Made by a program: the position numbers and the translations under genes | Notes under the pieces: generated by a model | Told to the model about the DNA's origin: nothing | Database searches by the model: none | Seen by the model: the letters and a program-made list of their open reading frames with translations, nothing else | Shown: piece after piece, positions 50,974-58,618 of the stretch | Numbering within the stretch: position 1 is the first letter of the stretch | Layout of the letters: every line of letters starts with the position of its first letter | DNA from: a virus | Virus record (IMG/VR): IMGVR_UViG_3300027899_000001 | Location: 124,001 to 188,000 of that record | Reading direction: 5' to 3' (one strand) | DNA: 64,000 nucleotides

Positions 50974-52164
50974 ATGAAAATAGTACGAGAACATATAAAT
51001 GAAAAATTTTCTGAAGAATCTGATCCTGTACATGATTTAGGCATAGGCATAATACATGCTATTGAAAAATTCTGTGATAAACACAGAAAAGTGATAATGC
51101 CTACTTATGAGTGTGATGAAAAAGATATTATGCTATTAATATGTGTTGATAGAAAAAAGCATGATTATGTAGAAGATTTATTAAAATTAGGAGCTAATGT
51201 ACATACAAGCGCTGGAATACATCTGGGTAATGAAGATCTACCTGTTAGATACGCAATATGGAACAATGATTATGAAATGACAGAATTATTATTAAAATAT
51301 GGAGCATCTATAGAAAACGCATTTGATGAGGATGTTCTTGAACTTATAGAAACTGGAGATTATATGGGTGGAAAAAAAAGTAAAGAATTAATAGACTTAG
51401 TAAAACAACATTTAGAAAAACCAGTAAATGAAAAATTTTCTGAAGAATCAGATCCTATATATGATTTAGGAATAGGAATAATTACAAAACTTAGAAAATT
51501 TTTAAAAGATCATCACTGCGATAATTTTGATTTACGTTATAAACCTGATCAAGATAAAGCTCTTTCTTTATGTGTTAAAACCAATACTCCAGATTTTATA
51601 CAGTATTTAGTATCATTGGGAGCAGACCCTAATTTTAGTCCTGAAGATAAAGATTTTGGGTTATATTTAATGAATGCTGCATACGTAGAAGATTGGGAAG
51701 TTTGTAAAGCTTTAGTTAATAGCGGAGCAGATTTAGATAAAACTATAACATGTTCGATAGATAGACAGACTCCGATAACTTTAAAAAATCTTGAAAGATT
51801 TAAAGAAATGATAGAAAATCCTATAAATGAAAAATTTTCAGAAAAATCAGATCCTATTAAAGATATGGGTATAGGTTTATATACAATAAGAAATTTTGAA
51901 AATTTAAATGAAATAGCAGAATTTATCATATCTATAATGCCATATATTTTAAAAACACATAAAATTCCTGAAGATATTATACATTCTGAGGCTTTTATAC
52001 TAAAACAAAAATATATTAAACCTCTTGATAATTATATTTATAAATATATTAGATTAAATAATGAAGAAATAACATCAGCAATAGATTATAAATTATTTGA
52101 AAATATGTTAAGTATTTTAGCAAAAAGAGGCTTTAAATATCCTAAAACTAAATTCATACATTAA
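50974..52164 (+). CDS. three-module signature-motif polyprotein on the opposite strand
   Basis: A 396-residue protein with three signatures: MKIVREHINEKFSEESDPVHDLGIG, VNEKFSEESDPIYDLGIG and INEKFSEKSDPIKDMGIG. Modules 1 and 2 are ankyrin-like (YVEDLLKLGANVHTSAGIHLG; FIQYLVSLGADPNFS...CKALVNSGADLD). Module 3 is the WLY/ITIR type (FENLNEIAEFIISIMPYILKTHK). It is the only family member on the plus strand in the window, with its own short upstream region. The three copies are nearly identical at the tag, which suggests recent duplication. Confidence 0.75.
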   Translation: MKIVREHINEKFSEESDPVHDLGIGIIHAIEKFCDKHRKVIMPTYECDEKDIMLLICVDRKKHDYVEDLLKLGANVHTSAGIHLGNEDLPVRYAIWNNDYEMTELLLKYGASIENAFDEDVLELIETGDYMGGKKSKELIDLVKQHLEKPVNEKFSEESDPIYDLGIGIITKLRKFLKDHHCDNFDLRYKPDQDKALSLCVKTNTPDFIQYLVSLGADPNFSPEDKDFGLYLMNAAYVEDWEVCKALVNSGADLDKTITCSIDRQTPITLKNLERFKEMIENPINEKFSEKSDPIKDMGIGLYTIRNFENLNEIAEFIISIMPYILKTHKIPEDIIHSEAFILKQKYIKPLDNYIYKYIRLNNEEITSAIDYKLFENMLSILAKRGFKYPKTKFIH

Positions 52165-52246
52165 CAAAAAATTAACAAAATTAACAAAACCCTAACGCTG
52201 ACATCCATATAACTGAAGACTAAAGCCCTCTAGGAATGCAGATACT

Positions 52247-52888
52247 CTAGACTAAACACTGAATTTCCTCTTTTTTCAATATAGTTTGTATTACCCAATA
52301 CGCATCTACAAGATCATCTACATGTTCTATCCAATTCCTTCCTCCTTTTTTCATGAAAATTTCTCGTTTTTCAAACAATTTTAAACGAAACTTACAATGA
52401 GGTGGTCCTGAACGAATAAATTCGTCGATCATCTCAGATTTTCCCATTCCTTTTTTTGCACAACCAGCTATACTTTTAATTGTAATAGGAGAATAAGTAT
52501 ACATATGATCTAATGAAACATATTGGGAAAGTTCATTCATCAATATATATTTGTAACCACCTAATTGTATTCCAGAATCTCCTCCCGATCCATAAGATAA
52601 CCCTTCAAATGCGAGATAGGTATCTCCATTAAAGTAACACTTAAGTGATTCAGTGATAAGATTTGAAAGGTATCTTGCGTTTTCTACTTCCCAACGCATT
52701 TTGGAAGTTAATCCTAATTCATGTTCTTTATTATCTATACGATCAATTATAGTTATACCAGATTCTCTAAAAGTTTTAATAGATTTGTCAGAAATTGAAT
52801 ATGGCCAACTCATAAAAGAATATTTGCCATTTGAAAAGATGCATGCCGCTGGTTTATTTATTGAAAAATCGAATCCAATTATATTCAT
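52247..52888 (-). CDS. RuvC-like Holliday junction resolvase
   Basis: A 213-residue protein. The RNase H-fold acidic set is IGFDFSINKPA (first Asp), LAFEGLSYGSGGDSG (Glu), and VDDLVDAYWV (last Asp pair) with AKKGMGKSEM before it. This matches RuvC-type crossover junction nucleases found in phages. It probably resolves branched DNA before packaging, as gp49 does in T4. It overlaps the gene at 52885 by 4 bp. Confidence 0.75.
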   Translation of the reverse strand: MNIIGFDFSINKPAACIFSNGKYSFMSWPYSISDKSIKTFRESGITIIDRIDNKEHELGLTSKMRWEVENARYLSNLITESLKCYFNGDTYLAFEGLSYGSGGDSGIQLGGYKYILMNELSQYVSLDHMYTYSPITIKSIAGCAKKGMGKSEMIDEFIRSGPPHCKFRLKLFEKREIFMKKGGRNWIEHVDDLVDAYWVIQTILKKEEIQCLV

Positions 52889-53667
52889 TTATCTTTAAGT
52901 GTTAATGCGTGAAAATCATGATAGTCAGGATAATGATAAGTAAGTATGTTAACTAATCTTACTGCACATTTTTTACGTATATCTTCAAATGTAAAATCAG
53001 GAATAATATCAGTATAAATAGTTAAAGTTCCTCCTACATAATCAGGCAAATATTTTAATTGGTTTTTAGTTTTAAATACACAAGAAAATTGTCCTGTTAT
53101 TTTTCCAAATTTAATATAAGACGGCAAGTTAGTATTTTCTAAAGAAGAAAAATTTACATATTCTGCATTTATCTTTAAATCTTTACTTATATTTTCGCCT
53201 TTAATAAAACCACGTTTTCTTAATTCTGTTACAAAGGAATCAATTTTTTGCCTAATGCCTATACCCATATCATGAATAGGATCAGAATCTTCTGTAAAGG
53301 CTTCATTTAATGGATCTACATTGATATAAAAATGTTCTTTAAGAACTTCTGCAACTATTTTTCTAGCTTTTAACATATCTTTTTTTGTGTCATTTATATG
53401 AGAAAATGCTCGGCATGAATTATTGAAAGCAATTTGAACTGGTATATTTCTAATAGCATCTGAAATAGTAAATGACGCTATAGCAGCATATTTATGTTTA
53501 TAATAAAAAGAATATTTAGAAAAAAATTTTTCTACAAACTCTTCGGGATTTTTATTTATTTTTTCATTTTCAATTTTCCAAAAATTTATTAAACCTATTC
53601 CCAAATCTTTTATTGGATCGCTTTCTTCTGTGAAAATTTCGTTTATATGTTCTCTAACTAATCTCAT
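52885..53667 (-). CDS. two-module signature-motif protein
   Basis: A 260-residue protein. Module 1 begins MRLVREHINEIFTEESDPIKDLGIG and is related to 26276 modules 1 and 2 (helical, ending VAEVLKEHFYINVDP). Module 2 begins LNEAFTEDSDPIHDMGIG at about residue 122. It is leucine-rich-like (LPSYIKFGKITGQFSCVFKTKNQLKYLPDYVGG...FTFEDIRKKCAV). The second tag has Ala after the Glu. It lies in the chain with 4-bp overlaps on both sides. Confidence 0.66.
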   Translation of the reverse strand: MRLVREHINEIFTEESDPIKDLGIGLINFWKIENEKINKNPEEFVEKFFSKYSFYYKHKYAAIASFTISDAIRNIPVQIAFNNSCRAFSHINDTKKDMLKARKIVAEVLKEHFYINVDPLNEAFTEDSDPIHDMGIGIRQKIDSFVTELRKRGFIKGENISKDLKINAEYVNFSSLENTNLPSYIKFGKITGQFSCVFKTKNQLKYLPDYVGGTLTIYTDIIPDFTFEDIRKKCAVRLVNILTYHYPDYHDFHALTLKDK

Positions 53668-54440
53668 GCGTATTTTCCCATATCATTTGCTAACATATCA
53701 ACTAAATCACTTACGTATCTTGGGCTTTTATTATACTCATTTTTATATTTTCTTCTAAGATAATTTTTAATATCATCGTCGTATATCATACTTTCTGCTG
53801 AATCATGAATATAAGAATATGCATCATCATCGTCATCAATACTATGTTTTATATCAATGACAGCGCCCTTTATCATTTTTTCATATTCTCGTTTGGTCAT
53901 TATCTTTTCTTTTTCTCGATAGCCTCTTTGTCTTTGTTTAGGAATTATCTTTCCATTTTGTTCTAACCAATCTGAAGCAACTAATTTCTTTTTTCCAGAT
54001 TTATCAATAACTGTTACAAGATCGTATTTATAACTATGGTCTTCTACCTTAATTATATGGTAATGATTATCTTTTGTTTCCACATTCATTCCTTTTCGGA
54101 ACTTACTTACTTCATTAGCTTCGTTTAAAGATTCTTTAAGAGCTCCTTTATCTTGAAATATTTTTTCTAATGCAAGATAATGAACAGATCCTTTAGGAAC
54201 ATATCCTTCATAACCAAAATCATCAGTTAAATCATTATTTTTACAATGAGCAAACCAAAATTCATCTTGACTTTTTATACATCCCCTTCCTGCATCAGGA
54301 ATCCATACTACATTCTTTTTTATAGGATGTTTTTCTCCAAATTGTTCAAGTGCTTTTATTTTATCACGAAGATCAAACCAATAAGTTACACTTCGATAAT
54401 CTTTTGCTTTTAATTTTTCGTTAAGTAATTTTGCTCTCAT
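53664..54440 (-). CDS. hypothetical protein with head-type N-terminus but no signature
   Basis: A 258-residue protein. The start MRAKLLNEKLKAKDYRS matches the first part of the signature proteins (MRAxxLNEKF) with L-N-E|K, but the SDP-GIG part is absent. Inside, KGMNVETKDNHYHIIKVEDHSYKYDLVTVIDKSGKKKLVASDWL looks like a small SH3-type domain. The C-terminus is acidic/helical (DDDDAYSYIHDSAESMIYDDDIKNYL). The AT-rich element lies 12 nt upstream at 54453. It may be an ancestral or decayed form. Confidence 0.55.
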   Translation of the reverse strand: MRAKLLNEKLKAKDYRSVTYWFDLRDKIKALEQFGEKHPIKKNVVWIPDAGRGCIKSQDEFWFAHCKNNDLTDDFGYEGYVPKGSVHYLALEKIFQDKGALKESLNEANEVSKFRKGMNVETKDNHYHIIKVEDHSYKYDLVTVIDKSGKKKLVASDWLEQNGKIIPKQRQRGYREKEKIMTKREYEKMIKGAVIDIKHSIDDDDDAYSYIHDSAESMIYDDDIKNYLRRKYKNEYNKSPRYVSDLVDMLANDMGKYA

Positions 54441-54452
54441 TAAAAATAATAA

Positions 54453-54470
54453 TTTATTTTATATATTTAA
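54453..54470 (-). promoter_or_regulatory. AT-rich promoter-like element
   Basis: An exact copy of the 15-nt element on the minus strand, 12 nt before the ATG at 54440. Confidence 0.4.
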
Positions 54471-54492
54471 TAAAAAATATAGATATATAAAA

Positions 54493-54560
54493 TATAGTAG
54501 TTAGATTAATGTTTCAGCATTAATCAACATTCGGATAGAATAAAATGCTGTCCTACTATA
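54493..54560 (+). ncRNA. candidate structured RNA, second copy
   Basis: P1 is TATAGTAG (54493-54500) with CTACTATA (54553-54560). TTA follows P1. P2 is GATTAATG/CATTAATC with loop TTTCAG, then AA, a short P3 CATT/AATG, and CTGTC before P1'. The linkers TTA, AA and CTGTC are the same as in the element at 2359-2418, although both main stems differ in sequence. It precedes the endonuclease at 54597 by 36 bp. This is strong two-copy covariation, but the family is not identified. Confidence 0.52.
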
Positions 54561-54596
54561 ATCTATATATTTTAATTAAAATAAAGGATAGAAATA

Positions 54597-55538
54597 ATGA
54601 AAGAATTTAGAAAAACAAAAGATGACCTTTTTATATGTGAAGAATGTGAACGAACATTTGCATCTTATCAAGGTTTACGAAATCATATTAGGCATTCACA
54701 TAAACTAATATCTCAAAAAATATATTATGATATTTACAGAAAAGAAGAGAACGAAGATAAATGTAAAATTTGTAATAATGATGCGCCTTTTATATCATTA
54801 TTTTATGGATACAAACCTGGGTGTTGTAAAAAACATATAAATTTATATTCCTATAAAAAGAAATCTCAAAAAATGAAAATTAAATATGGAATAGAAAATC
54901 AATTTCAAAGAGCTGATATAAAAGAAAAAATGAAAATAACAAATATTAAAAAATTAAATGTAGAATATCCTTCACAATCAAAAGAAGTAGTATTAAAAAT
55001 CAAAAAAACAAAGAAAGAAAAATATAATGATGAAAATTATAATAATACTGAAAAACGAAATAAAACTACACAAAATAAGTATGGATATAGTACTGTATTA
55101 AAAGACAAACAAAAAATGAAAATTTCTATACTTAATAAATATAATGTAGAAAATGTTATGCAATGTCCTGAAATTTATAAAAAACAACAAATGTCTGGCT
55201 TTTTATCTAATAATTATAGAAATACTGATATTTATTATAGAGGGTCATATGAATTAGATTTCTTAGAAACATTTTATGATAAATATCCTGATATTATTAA
55301 TGGGCCTGTAATTAAATATAAATTTAAAGGAAAAAATAGAATATACTTTCCAGATTTTTACATACCTTCTTTAAATCTTATAATTGAGATAAAAAGTTTG
55401 TATTATTATAATAAATATAAAGATAAGTGTTACGTAAAAGAACGCGCAGTAATTAATAACGGTTATAGCTATAGTTTAATTTTAAATAAAAATTATAAAA
55501 ATTTTAACGAGCGAGAGCATAGCCCATTGCAGCAGTAA
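54597..55538 (+). CDS. putative homing endonuclease, zinc finger plus PD-(D/E)XK
   Basis: A 313-residue paralogue of 2455, with the same opening MKEFRKTKDDLFICEECERTF and C2H2-like finger (C..C...H...H). KYGIENQ/KYNVENVM repeats and the core YFPDFYIPSLN...LIIEIKSLYYY follow. Ribosome site AAAGGA is at 54583. Its last 35 bp overlap the 3' end of the convergent gene at 55504. Both this gene and 2455 therefore sit just beyond the stop of a minus-strand gene, preceded by the RNA-like element. Confidence 0.72.
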   Translation: MKEFRKTKDDLFICEECERTFASYQGLRNHIRHSHKLISQKIYYDIYRKEENEDKCKICNNDAPFISLFYGYKPGCCKKHINLYSYKKKSQKMKIKYGIENQFQRADIKEKMKITNIKKLNVEYPSQSKEVVLKIKKTKKEKYNDENYNNTEKRNKTTQNKYGYSTVLKDKQKMKISILNKYNVENVMQCPEIYKKQQMSGFLSNNYRNTDIYYRGSYELDFLETFYDKYPDIINGPVIKYKFKGKNRIYFPDFYIPSLNLIIEIKSLYYYNKYKDKCYVKERAVINNGYSYSLILNKNYKNFNEREHSPLQQ

Positions 55539-55830
55539 CAAGACGACTTGTCATTAATTTTCCTAATACTCCTGTTTCTTCTATTCCAAGAACTTTACAA
55601 ATAGCTTTTCCAATTGCTGGACCAGCAAGAGCGCCAACACCGGCTCCTAATAAACCTGTGAAAATTCCTTCGTCTATTTCTTCGCCCTTTTCAAGTTTAT
55701 CTACAATAAGATTATAAGTTCTTTCAGCTTCTTGAATTTGAGTAGCAGTTAATCCTTTAATATCTTCAGATTCAAATATCTTTGAAGTTGTTGAATATTT
55801 TAAATCGTTATATGTCGGAAATTTTTCCAT
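55504..55830 (-). CDS. Gly-rich membrane protein
   Basis: A 108-residue protein. The N-terminal half is helical and charged (LTATQIQEAERTYNLIVDKLEKG). The C-terminal half has glycine-zipper-like hydrophobic segments (GIFTGLLGAGVGALAGPAIGKA and TAAMGYALA). Such segments often insert in membranes and form oligomers. It could be a pore or holin-type protein or a head protein. The 5' end is overlapped by the next gene's 3' end by 31 bp. Confidence 0.5.
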   Translation of the reverse strand: MEKFPTYNDLKYSTTSKIFESEDIKGLTATQIQEAERTYNLIVDKLEKGEEIDEGIFTGLLGAGVGALAGPAIGKAICKVLGIEETGVLGKLMTSRLVTAAMGYALAR

Positions 55831-56357
55831 GATAATATATTTTTATTTATATATTCTTTATTTAGCGTCCATATAATTGTTTTTTTAATGCTATTTGTTT
55901 TTTTTAATTCTTTTTGTAATTGTTTTATTTTATCTGATAAATATCTTTCACTTCCATAACGTATTATGTCTAATTCTCTAATTATTGGTTTTAAATTATT
56001 TGGAAGAGAATAAAGTGGACCCGCAGTATCATCAGCCTGAGATATTACAAACCAACCTATTTCTGGTTTTAAATTAGTTAATGAATGTTCTGCTATTATG
56101 TCTTCTGCTGCTTCAACAGATTCTGCGAAATAAATATCTATGTCTTCAAAATCAGAATCCCAACAAGTTATATAGTAAATATCATTAGAATCTCCTGATG
56201 TCATAGATATTTTATCATAATCAAATTCTGTATCATATCTTTTATCAATTATATGTATAAATTGTTCTATAATTTCTTCGGGTTTAATACCAATGCCCAT
56301 ATCTTTGATAGGATCTGATTCTTCTTTAAATTTTTCAGTTATATATTGTGCTTTCAT
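55800..56357 (-). CDS. signature-motif protein, unique module
   Basis: A 185-residue protein with MKAQYITEKFKEESDPIKDMGIG, where the residue before the invariant Glu is Thr. The body (IIEQFIHIIDKRYDTEFDYDKISM...YYITCWDSDFEDIDIYFAESVEAAEDI...IGWFVISQAD) is alpha/beta and acidic. It then has a basic helical end. No family was recognised. It overlaps the tail-tube-like gene by 4 bp. Confidence 0.62.
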   Translation of the reverse strand: MKAQYITEKFKEESDPIKDMGIGIKPEEIIEQFIHIIDKRYDTEFDYDKISMTSGDSNDIYYITCWDSDFEDIDIYFAESVEAAEDIIAEHSLTNLKPEIGWFVISQADDTAGPLYSLPNNLKPIIRELDIIRYGSERYLSDKIKQLQKELKKTNSIKKTIIWTLNKEYINKNILSWKNFRHITI

Positions 56358-56941
56358 AGATCATTACTTGATATTCCTGCGGTACTCATCGAATTATCTA
56401 ATCTTCGACTTATTTTATATCTATTGTATGTTAGATTTAATGTAAATGTATTAAAATCGGCAGCATTCGTTGCATAGCTTATATTAAATTGAGATAACGC
56501 GTTAGGAACTATTTTTTGAAATTCAAATGCAAGTAATTCAAATCCATGATGATCGAGAAAACTAATATACATTGATGGCCAGAAAGGATTTGTTTCATAA
56601 TATTGTTGAAAATATTCTATTTGTTCAAATAACATCCAATATGTAATAAATCCTTCAGTTAATTTAAAAGTTACTGTAATATTTTTATCAAGTATAGGTT
56701 CAAGTTCTTTTCCTCCACGATATTTAATTTGAAACATTGTTTGTGGTTGTATAGCTCCACCTAAAATAACTTCAGGAAATGTAACAGCTTGAACAGATGC
56801 ATTAAAAAAATCTTCAAGAGATTGATATTGTAATTTTAATCGTTTAACAACAGGAGTCCATCTTTCTCTTATTTCTGGATAAAAGAAATCTTTAGGAAAC
56901 CATATACTAAATTGATTTAGCTTACTATTAAGTATTGACAT
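56354..56941 (-). CDS. putative tail tube or baseplate-associated protein
   Basis: A 195-residue protein. It has FSIWFPKDFFYPEIRERW near the start, FPEVILGGAIQPQTMFQIKYRGGKEL, ITYWMLFEQIEYFQQY, and an end FELLAFEFQKIVPNALSQFNISYATNAADFNTFTLNLTYNRYKI. The last block resembles the strand pattern of T4 gp19-like tail tube proteins, in which the polypeptide turns back with an F-x-L-x-Y motif. The role is inferred. It is the first minus-strand gene before the plus-strand endonuclease at 56992. Confidence 0.5.
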   Translation of the reverse strand: MSILNSKLNQFSIWFPKDFFYPEIRERWTPVVKRLKLQYQSLEDFFNASVQAVTFPEVILGGAIQPQTMFQIKYRGGKELEPILDKNITVTFKLTEGFITYWMLFEQIEYFQQYYETNPFWPSMYISFLDHHGFELLAFEFQKIVPNALSQFNISYATNAADFNTFTLNLTYNRYKISRRLDNSMSTAGISSNDL

Positions 56942-56991
56942 TTTAAAACTTTTTTAATATATATCTATATAATACTATAATCTATATATTT

Positions 56992-58137
56992 ATGAAGAAT
57001 CCGATTAAAAATCAAAACAACGAATTTATATGTGAAGAATGTAATAAAACATATATCAAATTAGATGGATTATCCAAACATATTGGTGTTATTCATCAAA
57101 ATAAAAAAGAATATTACGACAAATATCTAAAAGAAGAAAATGAAGATATTTGTCCCATATGTGGAAATAAAAATCCATATTTAAATAGATGGGACAGAGG
57201 ATATAAGAAAACCTGTTCAATAAAATGTGCTAATATATTAAGACATCAATTACAAGCAAACACACTATTAAAAAAATTTGGTGTAGAAAATGTTATGCAA
57301 ATAAAAGAAGTTAGAGAAAAATATGAAAATACATGTTTTGAAAAATATGGTGTTAAAAATGCTATAGAAAATAAAGATGTTAGAGAAAAATCAAAACAAA
57401 CTTGTTTAAAACATTTTGGAGTTGAAAATCCATTGCAATCATTAGAAATACAGACACGAGGAAGAAAAACAATGAAAGAAAAATATGGAGCCGAATATAC
57501 TTGGCAATCTGAATCCCTTATGAATAAAGTTAAAGAAATAAATATAAAAAAATATGGGGTTGAGTGCCCTTCTCAAAACGAAAAAATAAAAGAAAAAATT
57601 AAAAAAACAACAAAGGAAACCACAGGATATGAATATAATTTTCAAAATAAAGAATTAATGATAAATTCTATGTTAAATAAATATGGTGTTGAAAATATAT
57701 CTCAATTAGAAGAAACACAAAATAAAATAATAAAAACAAATCTAGAAAAATATGGAGTTACTCACCATTTTCAAAACAAAGAGATTTTTTTAAATGCTCA
57801 GAAAAAAGCATTTAAAGTGTTTCAATTTAAAAATACAAATATTTGGTATCAAGGTTCTTATGAATTAGATTTTATTAATAAATATTATGATAAATTTCCA
57901 GATATACAAAGAGGCCCATCAATTCCATATAAATTAAATAATAAAAATAGAATATATCATGCTGATTTTTTTATTCCATCATTAAATTTAGTTATCGAAT
58001 GTAAAAGTAGTTATTATTATAAAAGATTTAAAAAACAAGATATTGCAAAGAAAAAAGCCACTATTTCTAATGGCTTCAAATATATTATGATAACTAATAA
58101 AAAATATAATAAATTCATTAAATTATATTGCGCTTAA
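56992..58137 (+). CDS. putative homing endonuclease, zinc finger plus PD-(D/E)XK (largest copy)
   Basis: A 381-residue relative of 2455 and 54597. It has the CEECNKTYIKLDGLSKHI...H finger and a CPICGN...C-C cluster. About seven tandem repeats follow of the form KFGVENVMQ, EKYGVKNAIEN, KYGAEYTWQS, KYGVECPSQN and KYGVENISQ. The core is YHADFFIPSLN...LVIECKSSYYY. Here PDF is replaced by ADF. Unlike its paralogues it has no RNA-like structure upstream, only ACTATAATCTATATAT shared with the region before 54597. Confidence 0.7.
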   Translation: MKNPIKNQNNEFICEECNKTYIKLDGLSKHIGVIHQNKKEYYDKYLKEENEDICPICGNKNPYLNRWDRGYKKTCSIKCANILRHQLQANTLLKKFGVENVMQIKEVREKYENTCFEKYGVKNAIENKDVREKSKQTCLKHFGVENPLQSLEIQTRGRKTMKEKYGAEYTWQSESLMNKVKEINIKKYGVECPSQNEKIKEKIKKTTKETTGYEYNFQNKELMINSMLNKYGVENISQLEETQNKIIKTNLEKYGVTHHFQNKEIFLNAQKKAFKVFQFKNTNIWYQGSYELDFINKYYDKFPDIQRGPSIPYKLNNKNRIYHADFFIPSLNLVIECKSSYYYKRFKKQDIAKKKATISNGFKYIMITNKKYNKFIKLYCA

Positions 58138-58147
58138 TATATTCATG

Positions 58148-58618
58148 TTACATTTCTTTATTTATTTTATACAATTCTCTTCCGTGAGCTTTAAGTTTCT
58201 TTGCCAATTGTCTACTTGTAAACTCTTCAGCGCCATTATCTTTTAATAATTTAATCATATCTTCATCTTCATTACTTTTTGCAGTGTTTAGGATGCCATA
58301 GTGTATAGAAAGATGTAAATTTGCTCCTTTTTCTATTAGCCATTTTGCTAATTCTAAATTTTTATTAAGAACTACCCACTCTATAACTGATCCTCTATAC
58401 GCATTTATATCTGCGCCGTTTTCAATTAAATATTTTACATAATCTTCTTTATTTTGTTTAGCACAGTATAATAAACAAGTATCAATATCAACATAATCTG
58501 ATTTTGTAAGTTTTTTTACAAATTCTTTTATTTTATGCATCATTCCAATATCCATGTCTTTTATTGGATCCGATTCTTCTTTAAACTTTTCGTTTATATA
58601 TTCTCTAACTAATTTCAT
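58148..58618 (-). CDS. signature-motif protein with ankyrin-like module
   Basis: A 156-residue protein with MKLVREYINEKFKEESDPIKDMDIG. Three ankyrin-like repeats follow: TCLLYCAKQNKEDYVKYLIENGADI, GSVIEWVVLNKNLELAKWLIEKGANL, GILNTAKSNEDEDMIKLLKDNGA. It is the clearest ankyrin member in the window. It overlaps the structural gene at 58615 by 4 bp, which links the tag family to the virion gene block. Confidence 0.7.
   Translation of the reverse strand: MKLVREYINEKFKEESDPIKDMDIGMMHKIKEFVKKLTKSDYVDIDTCLLYCAKQNKEDYVKYLIENGADINAYRGSVIEWVVLNKNLELAKWLIEKGANLHLSIHYGILNTAKSNEDEDMIKLLKDNGAEEFTSRQLAKKLKAHGRELYKINKEM

Noticed and set aside
11835-58618. The tag as a secretion signal peptide
   Set aside because: It is charged and acidic with no hydrophobic core, and it recurs inside proteins.
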